64,000 bases of DNA from Planctomycetota bacterium. Its GTDB lineage: Bacteria > Planctomycetota > UBA1135 > UBA2386. The DNA is taken from positions 185,233 through 249,232 of the forward strand of contig JADJWQ010000004.1 in assembly GCA_016716265.1 (NCBI GenBank), read 5' to 3'. The notes below the pieces were generated by a model that made no database searches, was not told the origin of the DNA, and was given only the letters and a program-made list of their open reading frames with translations. The position numbers and the translations under genes were made by a program. Every line of letters begins with the position of its first letter. The stretch's first letter is position 1. Positions 41,027 through 48,005 of the stretch are shown piece after piece.

Positions 41027-41986
41027 TCAGTCCTCGACGAGATACGGATAGTCGCAGCGCGCGCACGGTGAGTCCGTGGGGAAGTCGCCGTCGACGTGGT
41101 GACGCCGCACCTCCATCAGTCGGTCACCGCGCCACATGCTCTCGAGCGTGTTCGCATGGACGTTGCCGAAGATCGTCGACCGGAGCCAGTCACAATTGCA
41201 CAACACCATGTCGCCGTTCCAAAGCACGTAGGCCTTGACGAACGGGCGCTGACACGGCTGCCGTCGGGTTCGCGCTGCCGGGCCGACGCCGAGCGTCGCG
41301 ACGTCGACCGAGCCAGCCCGGTTGGTGACCGGCTTGATGTAGACCGGCAGGCCGGTGCGCTCGGCGAACTCCGGCGCCCGCTCGGCCACGTCGCCGAGGT
41401 CGAGGGCCGTGACACGCACGTCCATGTCGCCGAGTTCGCCGGCGTCCCGACGTGCGCCGATCTCACGCAGGTTGGCCAGGATGCGGTCGAAGCGCAGACC
41501 GACCATGGTCGCATCGTAGCTCGCGGCGGTGAAGCCGTTGACCGACACCGTGATCTCGCCCATGCCGGCAGCCGCCAGCGCCACGGCGCGCGCGCCGTCG
41601 AGCAGCTTCCCATTGGTGATGATCGTGACCAGCGCCTCGGGTACCGCGGCGCGGGCGCGGCGAGTGAAGTCCTCGAGGCGCTTGTCGACCGTCGGCTCGT
41701 TCATCAGGAACAGCGACAGGCGCTCGACGCCCCGTCCCGCGATCTGCTCGAGGATGCGCTCGTAGGTGGCGTCGTCCATCCATCCGGACGGCAGCGCGCG
41801 GCTCGTGGTCGGGTAGGGGCAGGTCGTGCACGCTGCATTGCACAGCGTCGTGGTCTGGATCTGGATCTTCGTGAAGAACGGCAGCGACAGGGCCGCGACG
41901 TCCGCGGGCCGGACCTCGCCACCGCGAAGCCGCGCGAGCAGGAGCGCCTCGCGCTCACCCTGGGTCAGCAGGTCGATCGGTCTCAT
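41027..41986 (-). CDS. Radical SAM protein with SPASM-type C-terminal cluster domain
   Basis: The protein has 319 residues from ATG 41986, overlapping the GH4-like stop (ATGA). The radical SAM site is CNAACTTCPYPTTSRALPSG (C-x3-C-x2-C). The GGE-like strand is LSLFLMNEPTVDKRLED and the TNG strand is ALVTIITNGKLLDGARAVAL. A C-terminal cysteine domain follows: CQRPFVKAYVLWNGDMVLCN, then CDW and the final CARCDYPYLVED. These would bind one or two extra iron-sulfur clusters. Radical SAM/SPASM dehydrogenases such as BtrN act on amino-cyclitols. Together with the cyclase and DegT enzyme this makes a dehydrogenase role possible. Generic SPASM proteins in glycan clusters look similar, so the role is open. 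Confidence 0.85.
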   Translation of the reverse strand: MRPIDLLTQGEREALLLARLRGGEVRPADVAALSLPFFTKIQIQTTTLCNAACTTCPYPTTSRALPSGWMDDATYERILEQIAGRGVERLSLFLMNEPTVDKRLEDFTRRARAAVPEALVTIITNGKLLDGARAVALAAAGMGEITVSVNGFTAASYDATMVGLRFDRILANLREIGARRDAGELGDMDVRVTALDLGDVAERAPEFAERTGLPVYIKPVTNRAGSVDVATLGVGPAARTRRQPCQRPFVKAYVLWNGDMVLCNCDWLRSTIFGNVHANTLESMWRGDRLMEVRRHHVDGDFPTDSPCARCDYPYLVED

Positions 41987-43314
41987 CGGATCGCTCCAGC
42001 GCGAGCGCAGCGCAGGATGCTCGGCGCCAGCTCGCGACACGTGTCCGCTGCGAGGTCGAAGGGATGGGCGGCGAGACATTCCACCACGTGCGTCGTGTTC
42101 GGCTCGCGAGCCGCGCGCAGGGCGAGCTGCTCGAAACGGGCGATGCGTCGCGTCAGCTCGAGCTCGCGCGCGATGCTCGGACGGTCCAGGTCGAGCGGGC
42201 CAGGGGCCGGTGGCGCGGCAGCCGTCGGGTGCTGGACGCCGAAGTGCTCGACCACGGCCTCGCCGGGCACGCCCGGGAGGCAGCTGGCCGCGGGTCGCGA
42301 CACTGCGAGACGCCGCGGCTGGCCGTCGAGCAGGCTCTCGATCGCCGGTACCAGCGCCAGCTCGTTCCACGGCATCGGCCTCGCGGCGAGCGGCGCGGGC
42401 AGCTCCGCCGACGAGGTGCTGGCGTAGTGGGCGAGCAGGCGATCAGCGAGGGCCTGCAGCTCGCGGCCGCGGTCGAGCGTCCGCGCGCGTTGAGCGGCGA
42501 CGCTGCGCGCCCGGTGCTCGTACAGGCGCCGATAGGCGAGCGCGAGCACGCCCAGCTCCCGAAGACGGCGCCCCTCGACGCCGAACTCCGCCGGCCCGCC
42601 CGGCGCCTCGGACGCGTCGATCGCTCGGAGGATCGCAGGTAGCACGTCGTGTTCCCGCTCGTCCAACACCGCGACGAACGCGCCCTGGTGATTGGCGCCC
42701 ACATAGCGAGCCGTCACCACTGCAGGATCGACGCCGATCCGTGCGCAGGCGCGGCGCAGCGTGACTTCGGGAAGCTCGCAGAGACCGAACGCTCGCAACG
42801 GTGCGCGACCTGGCGCGTCCGGCTCGAGCAGGGCCCTCAGGCCGATGCCGAGCGGATTGCTCATGTGCACCCAGGTGACACCCGGCGGGACCAGCCGCGC
42901 CAGCTCGTCGAACACCGGCACGCTGCGCAGCGCCGAGGCGAGTCCGGCCGGGCCGATCGTCTCGTCGCCGGGCAGCCCGAACGCGAGCGGGAAGGTCTCG
43001 TCGTGGGACCGGCCCGCGAAGCCGCCGACCCGGATCTGGTTGACGACGATGTCGGCGCTCCGCAGGGCAGCCGCCGCATCACCGGTCGCCACGATGGTGT
43101 GGTCGGGAGGATCGGCGCGCCGCGCGTTCCGCAGGCGCACGAAGCGCGCCACCGCGTCCGAACGCGCAGCGTCGCGGCCGACCAGCGCGATCTGCAGTGG
43201 CGGAAGCCGACCAGCGATGGCCGCCAGCGCGTCCATCAGCAAGGGGGTGAAAGCGCTGGATCCACCGAGGACGACCAGGTTCCGGCGCGCGGTCGGTGCA
43301 GGGCTGGCCGTCAT
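41983..43314 (-). CDS. Glycoside hydrolase family 4-like NAD-dependent enzyme
   Basis: The protein has 443 residues from ATG 43314, overlapping the DegT stop (ATGA). The Rossmann start is NLVVLGGSSAFTPLLMDALA, followed by LQIALVGRDAARSDAVARFV. Family signatures are DIVVNQIRVGGFAGRSHDET, FGLPGDETIGPAGLASALRS, VTWVHMSNPLGIGLRALL, AFGLCELPE and ARYVGANHQGAFVA. The usual metal ligands, Cys and His, are seen as FGLCELPE and GANHQG. GH4 enzymes use NAD+ to oxidise C3 of a sugar, eliminate and reduce back; Mn2+ is needed. In this operon it may act as a cyclitol or sugar oxidoreductase, or cleave a glycoside of the product. Length is normal. Confidence 0.85.
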   Translation of the reverse strand: MTASPAPTARRNLVVLGGSSAFTPLLMDALAAIAGRLPPLQIALVGRDAARSDAVARFVRLRNARRADPPDHTIVATGDAAAALRSADIVVNQIRVGGFAGRSHDETFPLAFGLPGDETIGPAGLASALRSVPVFDELARLVPPGVTWVHMSNPLGIGLRALLEPDAPGRAPLRAFGLCELPEVTLRRACARIGVDPAVVTARYVGANHQGAFVAVLDEREHDVLPAILRAIDASEAPGGPAEFGVEGRRLRELGVLALAYRRLYEHRARSVAAQRARTLDRGRELQALADRLLAHYASTSSAELPAPLAARPMPWNELALVPAIESLLDGQPRRLAVSRPAASCLPGVPGEAVVEHFGVQHPTAAAPPAPGPLDLDRPSIARELELTRRIARFEQLALRAAREPNTTHVVECLAAHPFDLAADTCRELAPSILRCARAGAIR

Positions 43315-44435
43315 CCGAAGAACTCCCGGACCGTGTCGATCACGCGGTCGATCTCGTCGTCGCGCAGCTCATGGCCGAGCGGTAGCGAGACGATCGTCTC
43401 GGCGAGCCGCTCCGCGATCGGGAAGTCCCCCGCACGGTAGCCGAGGTCCACCTTGCCGAGCCGCGGATCGTAGCTCTGCAGGTGGGGCGGGATCGGGTAG
43501 TGGATCCCGCTCCCCACACCGCGCTGGCGCAGGAACTCGCGCAGCGCGTCGCGCCGCCCGGTGCGGACCACGTACAGGTGCCACGCGTGGACGCCGCCGC
43601 CCGGCTCGGGCAGCTGCAGGTCGCCGACCCCCTCGAGGCCCACGGCGTAGCGACCGGCGAGCTCGGCGCGGCGCCGGTTCCAACGGTCGAGGTGCGGCAG
43701 CTTCGTGTTGAGAACGACGGCCTGCAGCGTGTCCAGCTTGCTGTTGGGACTCAGTGCGCGCACCGTGTACTTGTCGAGCTTGCCGAGATTGCGGAGCACG
43801 CGCAGCCGCTCGGCGAGTTCGTCGTCGTCGGTCAGCACCGCGCCGGCATCGCCGAACGCACCGAGGTTCTTGCTCGGGTGGAAGCTGAATGCGCCGGCGT
43901 CGCCGATCGTGCCGGCGAGCCGCAGGTCGGCGCCGAGCGCTCCGTGGGCCTGGGCGGCGTCCTCGAGGACGCGCAGGCCGTGGCGCTCGGCGAGCGAGCG
44001 CAATGGGACCGGATCGACGACGCGACCGTACAGGTGTACCGGGATCAGCGCTCGGGTCCGGTCCGTCACCGCGGCCGCGACGCGGTGGAGGTCGAGCAAC
44101 ATCGACTCGGGCTCGGCGTCGACGAGAACGGGCCGCGCTCCGGCCATCGCGATCGCCGTGACGGTGGCGACGAACGTGTGTGCGCACGTGACGACCTCGT
44201 CGCCGGGGCCGACGCCCCAGGCTCGCAACGTGAGCGCGAGGGCATCGGTTCCGTTGCCGACGCCGACGCAATGCCGCGAACCGTGCATCGCGGCCCAGGC
44301 GTCCTCGAATTCGCGTACCGCTCGGCCGAGCACCGGTGCGTCGCCGCGGAACACCCGCTCGAGCGCGGGACCGAGCTCGGGCCACAGTGGCCCGTACTGC
44401 CGCGCGTAGTCCTTGGTCGGCACGTCGTCGGTCAT
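43311..44435 (-). CDS. DegT/DnrJ/EryC1/StrS-family PLP aminotransferase
   Basis: The protein has 374 residues from ATG 44435, overlapping the ROK stop (ATGA). Motifs are GNGTDALALTLRAWGVGPGD, CAHTFVATVTAI, ALIPVHLYGRVVD, LEDAAQAHGA (Asp that holds the PLP nitrogen) and AFSFHPSKNLGAFGDAGAVL (Lys that forms the Schiff base). Others are SPNSKLDTLQAVVLNTKL and GSGIHYPIPPHLQ. The family transfers an amino group from Glu or Gln to a keto-sugar, keto-nucleotide sugar or keto-cyclitol. The YARQYGPLWPELGPALERVF start is typical. Catalytic lysine present, so it should be an aminotransferase rather than a dehydratase. The keto substrate would come from the cyclase or an oxidoreductase of the operon. Confidence 0.93.
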   Translation of the reverse strand: MTDDVPTKDYARQYGPLWPELGPALERVFRGDAPVLGRAVREFEDAWAAMHGSRHCVGVGNGTDALALTLRAWGVGPGDEVVTCAHTFVATVTAIAMAGARPVLVDAEPESMLLDLHRVAAAVTDRTRALIPVHLYGRVVDPVPLRSLAERHGLRVLEDAAQAHGALGADLRLAGTIGDAGAFSFHPSKNLGAFGDAGAVLTDDDELAERLRVLRNLGKLDKYTVRALSPNSKLDTLQAVVLNTKLPHLDRWNRRRAELAGRYAVGLEGVGDLQLPEPGGGVHAWHLYVVRTGRRDALREFLRQRGVGSGIHYPIPPHLQSYDPRLGKVDLGYRAGDFPIAERLAETIVSLPLGHELRDDEIDRVIDTVREFFG

Positions 44436-45397
44436 CGCACCGCTCCGAACCGATCCCAGGCGAGCGCCGCGGCGCCGAATGCGCCGGCGAGCTGACCGGC
44501 GCGACACTCCTCGATGTTCGCGTGAGCCGCATTGAGCGGGAACGCGCGGCTCAGAGCGGTCTTGCGGACGGTGCTCAGCCAGCGCGGACCGAGGCCGAGC
44601 ACGCCGCCCGTCAGGGCGACGCAGCCCGGGTTGAAGGCGTTCAGCAGGTTCGCGATGCCGGTGCCGAGCGCTTCGGCTCCGGTCTCGATCGCCTCCGCCG
44701 CGGCGGTGTCGCCGGCCGCGGCGGCCGTCGCGATCTGCTCGAGCGTCGGTGGCTCTCCGAGTGCCCCGCAGGCGCCGGCGCGCCAGGCGCGGCGCGCGAT
44801 CGCGGTGCCGGAGGCGAGCGTATTGAGGCAGCCGCGATTGCCGCTGGAGTGGTCTTCGCCACGCCAGTCGATCGTCATGTTGCCGAACTCGGCGGACGTG
44901 TTCGACGCGCCCCGGTGCAGCCGGCCGCCGAGTACGATCGCGCCACCGATGCCGGTGCCGATCGTCAGCACCAGCAGGTGCTCGACTTCCCCGCGTCGCA
45001 CCAGGTACTCGCCCCAGCCGGCGCAGGTCGCATCGTTGTCCGCGAGCACCGGCATGCCGCAGCGCTCCCGCAGCGCCGCCGCCAGTGCGAACCCACCGTC
45101 CCAGCCCGGCAGGATCACCGAGCTGTGGACGACCCCGTCGCGGTGATCGATCAACCCGGGGAAGCCGACGCCGACGGCTCGCGGCGCGCCGACGTGTGAC
45201 CGGAGCCGCTCGACCAGGCCCGCGAGCTGGTCGACGATGCCGTTCGGGCCGGCCGTCGCCGCGGTGGGCACTCGCAAGGCGTCGAGTGCGGTCGGTGCGG
45301 CCTGTCCCGCACGGGTGCCGAGCAGGGACTCCGCGGCGAATGCTGCCGCCAGCGTCTTGGTACCGCCGACGTCGATGCCCAGCACGACCTCGGTCAT
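44432..45397 (-). CDS. ROK-family sugar kinase
   Basis: The protein has 321 residues from ATG 45397, overlapping the nucleotidyltransferase stop (ATGA). The phosphate-1 site is VLGIDVGGTKTLAAAF. The catalytic Asp lies in VLADNDATCAGWGEYLVRRG, phosphate-2 in LLVLTIGTGIGGAIVLGG, and the ROK zinc-type region in HSSGNRGCLNTLASG. That last region keeps only one of the usual three cysteines, so zinc binding is doubtful. The adenosine motif is VALTGGVLGLGPRWL. It is cytoplasmic. In this operon it probably phosphorylates the ring product or a sugar so that the neighbouring nucleotidyltransferase can activate it. No DNA-binding domain is present, so it is a kinase rather than a repressor. Confidence 0.9.
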   Translation of the reverse strand: MTEVVLGIDVGGTKTLAAAFAAESLLGTRAGQAAPTALDALRVPTAATAGPNGIVDQLAGLVERLRSHVGAPRAVGVGFPGLIDHRDGVVHSSVILPGWDGGFALAAALRERCGMPVLADNDATCAGWGEYLVRRGEVEHLLVLTIGTGIGGAIVLGGRLHRGASNTSAEFGNMTIDWRGEDHSSGNRGCLNTLASGTAIARRAWRAGACGALGEPPTLEQIATAAAAGDTAAAEAIETGAEALGTGIANLLNAFNPGCVALTGGVLGLGPRWLSTVRKTALSRAFPLNAAHANIEECRAGQLAGAFGAAALAWDRFGAVR

Positions 45398-46176
45398 GGC
45401 GCGACTCCGAGTCGCAGCACCTCGTCGTGGAGCTGCCGTGGATCGAGGCCGAAGCCGACCGGATCCTCGCCCAGCATCCGCTCCGCGGCCGCGAGATCAG
45501 CGGCGTCGTTGACGTCGAGCCATGGCGCGTCGTGGTGGTAGGTCGTCAGCCGCAGACCTGCGCCGAGCGCCCGGTGCACGAGCGCGGGGAAGGGCTGCCA
45601 GCGGGGCTCGTCGAGCAGGCGCAGTGCTGTCGGCGCGAACAGGTAGGTGCCGGACGAGATGCGGTAGCGCTTGATCGGCTTCTCCAGGTAGCCGGTGACG
45701 CGGCCGTCGTCGTCGATCAGGACCTCGCCGAGGCGCAGCCGGTGTCGCTCGTCGTGCGTGGCGATGGTCAGATCTGCACCCGTGTCCCGGTGGCGGACCC
45801 ACATGCTCCCGAGATCGATCCCCGACAGCAGGTCGGCGTTGACGGTCAACACGCATCGCTCGGCGTCGCGCAGCCACGCGAGCGCGCCGATCGTGCCCAA
45901 GGGCTCGTCCTCGACGTGGAACGTCAGGCTGTCGAAGCGGCTGCTGAAGTGCGCCCGCGCGAACCGAGCGATGTCGTCGGCGCAATGACGCAGCGCGAAG
46001 TGCACATGGCGCACACCGTGTCGCCGCAGCTGCAGCAGATTGAGTGCCAGCAGCGGTATCCCGAGGACCGGCACGAGCGGCTTCGGGAGCTCGCCCTGGC
46101 TGACCGACATGCGCGAGCCGCGCCCGCCGGCGAAGACCAGCGCGGTGTCGAGCTCCATTGCCCGGTCGTCGCTCAT
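45394..46176 (-). CDS. Sugar-phosphate nucleotidyltransferase (HddC/RmlA-like)
   Basis: The protein has 260 residues from ATG 46176, overlapping the cupin stop (ATGA). The nucleotide loop is ALVFAGGRGSRMSVSQGELP, then KPLVPVLGIPLLALNLLQL. Other motifs are EDEPLGTIGALAWLRDAERC, VLTVNADLLSGIDLGSMW (metal Asp), GEVLIDDDGRVTGYLEKP, ISSGTYLFAPTALRLLDE and a final APWLDVNDAADLAAAERML. The shape is that of compact NTP_transferase enzymes such as the heptose-1-phosphate guanylyltransferase HddC. It probably makes an NDP-sugar or NDP-cyclitol from the phosphate delivered by the ROK kinase. The nucleotide used cannot be told. Confidence 0.9.
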   Translation of the reverse strand: MSDDRAMELDTALVFAGGRGSRMSVSQGELPKPLVPVLGIPLLALNLLQLRRHGVRHVHFALRHCADDIARFARAHFSSRFDSLTFHVEDEPLGTIGALAWLRDAERCVLTVNADLLSGIDLGSMWVRHRDTGADLTIATHDERHRLRLGEVLIDDDGRVTGYLEKPIKRYRISSGTYLFAPTALRLLDEPRWQPFPALVHRALGAGLRLTTYHHDAPWLDVNDAADLAAAERMLGEDPVGFGLDPRQLHDEVLRLGVAP

Positions 46177-46553
46177 CGCTGCTCCCCGTTGTCGGGGATG
46201 CCGATCTCGACGACGAACAGCCGGAGCGGCTCTTCGCCGACGTTGCGCAACCCATGTTCGCCGAAGCTCCGATTGACGATCACCGTGCCGGGTCCGACCT
46301 CGAAGTTCTCGCCGTCTCGATACATGCGCCCGACGCCGCTCAGGACGAGGTAGATCTCCTCGTCGGCGCCGTGGCGATGGCGTCCGATCGAGGTGCCGGG
46401 TGGGAGGACCGCGTAATCGATGAAGCGAACCGGGCTCGCGAAGTCGGAATCCTGGAATGCGCGGTGGAAGCCGATCCGGCCGTCACCGCCGTGGGCCCGC
46501 ACCTCGGCGAGAGCGAGCTCCGCCAGTCGGAGGACCGGGAGGTTGGAGCTCAT
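46173..46553 (-). CDS. Small cupin-domain protein
   Basis: The protein has 126 residues from ATG 46553, overlapping the cyclase stop (ATGA). Cupin motif 1 is PGTSIGRHRHGADEEIYLVL and motif 2 is GPGTVIVNRSFGEHGLRNVG. Two His and a Glu of motif 1 and the His of motif 2 are kept, so a metal ion is likely bound. Single-domain cupins of this sort act as isomerases, epimerases or dioxygenases, or hold small molecules. In sugar-nucleotide operons they are often ketoisomerases. The role here is inference. Confidence 0.85.
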   Translation of the reverse strand: MSSNLPVLRLAELALAEVRAHGGDGRIGFHRAFQDSDFASPVRFIDYAVLPPGTSIGRHRHGADEEIYLVLSGVGRMYRDGENFEVGPGTVIVNRSFGEHGLRNVGEEPLRLFVVEIGIPDNGEQR

Positions 46554-47818
46554 GAGCGCCCCCAGCGGGTCTCACCTGGAATGAGGCCGCGCGCGGCGAC
46601 CTCGGCCTCGTAGTCCTCGAATCCCTCCACGATCGCGCCGGTCGGCAGCTCCGGGACGATGCGCACGCGGCCGATCGCCTCGGGAAGCACGAAGTTGAGC
46701 ACGTCGCCGCGGATCATCCGAACGCAGCGCAGGTGCTCGACGATGGCGTCGACGTGTAACGGACCGACGGTTCCCAGCAGGTCGTAGCGATCCAGCAGGA
46801 CGAGAATGCGGTCGGCGGTGCCGGCGTCGAGCCACCCTCGCCGTTTCGCGATCAGGGTCGCGACTGCCGTGCCGATGCCGACGGCCTCGCCGTGCCGGAC
46901 ATCCTGGTAGGCGAAGTCCGTCTCGATGGGATGACCGAGCGTGTGGCCGAGGTTCAGCGGTCGCCGCAGGTCACTCTCGTACGGATCGGACTGGACCAGG
47001 CGCATCTTGGCCCGCACCGCTCGCACCGTGATGTCGAGCAGTGCGTCCGGGTCGCGCGCGCGCAGCGCCGCAGCGCGCTGCTCCAGCTCGGAGAACAGCC
47101 CGGGGTCGTTCAGGATCGCGACCTTGATGACCTCGGCCATGCCGCTGCGGAAGTCGCGGTCGCCCAGCGTACGTAGGAACTCCGGGTCGGCGGCCACGTG
47201 GCTCGGGTGGTGGAACGCGCCGTACAGGTTCTTGGCGGCCGGCGAGTTCACCGCCACCTTGCCACCGACCGACGCGTCGACCTGTCCGATCAGCGAGGTC
47301 GCCATATTGACATAGCGGATACCCCGCATGTACGCGGACGCAACGAAGCCACCGAGATCGCTGATCATGCCGCCACCGAACGCGATCAGGATGCCTCGTC
47401 GGTCGATGCCGAGTTGCATCATCTCACCGAGTACGTGTTCGAAGGTCGCCAGCGACTTGCTCGCTTCGCCTTCCGGGATCTCGACGCGCAGCGGCTCGTA
47501 GCCGGCCCGACGCAGCGCCGCGTCCAGCCGTTCGCCGTAGAGCCGCGCTACCCGATGGTCGGTCAACACGCAGACGCGCGCCGCACCGCAGGCATTGAGC
47601 AGCACCGTGCCGTATCGATCGAGCATGCCGCGGCCGTGCTCGACGCGATAGTGGAGCTCGCGATGGACACCGACCTCGCACGCGAGCCACCGGTCGTCTC
47701 CGCGCGCCGACGCGCGCTCGCTGCGAGCGCCCGCCTCTCGCGGCCACGCATCCGAGGACGCGGTCTCGCCGCTCGCCCTGGGAGCAGCGGAATCGGGGGA
47801 AGTCGAATCGCCGTTCAT
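46550..47818 (-). CDS. Dehydroquinate-synthase-like sugar phosphate cyclase, first gene of the operon
   Basis: The protein has 422 residues from ATG 47818. The first 65 are a hydrophilic, probably disordered extension not found in AroB (usual length about 360). The core has the NAD region ILIAFGGGMISDLGGFVASA and MATSLIGQVDASVGGKVAVN, then SPAAKNLYGAFHHP. Zinc ligands are in SGMAEVIKVAI (Glu), LRRPLNLGHTLGHPIE (His) and VRHGEAVGIG (His). All these resemble dehydroquinate synthase more than typical DOI synthase or EEVS. It is therefore either a true AroB or a cyclase that makes another ring from a sugar phosphate. Its place at the head of an operon with kinase, nucleotidyltransferase and aminotransferase argues for a dedicated cyclase. 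No Shine-Dalgarno sequence is evident. Confidence 0.88.
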   Translation of the reverse strand: MNGDSTSPDSAAPRASGETASSDAWPREAGARSERASARGDDRWLACEVGVHRELHYRVEHGRGMLDRYGTVLLNACGAARVCVLTDHRVARLYGERLDAALRRAGYEPLRVEIPEGEASKSLATFEHVLGEMMQLGIDRRGILIAFGGGMISDLGGFVASAYMRGIRYVNMATSLIGQVDASVGGKVAVNSPAAKNLYGAFHHPSHVAADPEFLRTLGDRDFRSGMAEVIKVAILNDPGLFSELEQRAAALRARDPDALLDITVRAVRAKMRLVQSDPYESDLRRPLNLGHTLGHPIETDFAYQDVRHGEAVGIGTAVATLIAKRRGWLDAGTADRILVLLDRYDLLGTVGPLHVDAIVEHLRCVRMIRGDVLNFVLPEAIGRVRIVPELPTGAIVEGFEDYEAEVAARGLIPGETRWGRS

Positions 47819-48005
47819 CCGAGTGCAGCTTTCCCGTCCGCTCGGCGGCTCCCATTCTCCGTCGGAACTGACGAGCCGATGGCCCGTTGCCACCGGCGCG
47901 AGTTTAGGCACGTCCTCGAGACCGTCAAGCGATCCGGCAGCCGCGCCCGGCCCCGGCAGCCGGCCGGATGCACCTGGTGTCGGCACGCGATACGCTGCGC
48001 AGCCG
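47819..48005. other. Divergent promoter region of the operon and the glycosyltransferase
   Basis: These 187 bp separate the divergent starts. On the plus strand TACGCT at 47991 is the best -10 candidate. For the minus-strand operon no clear -10/-35 pair was found. Confidence 0.4.
47991..47996 (+). promoter_or_regulatory. Candidate -10 element (TACGCT)
   Basis: TACGCT lies within CGATACGCTG and ends 9 nt before ATG 48006 of the glycosyltransferase. No Shine-Dalgarno sequence is between them. Confidence 0.4.
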
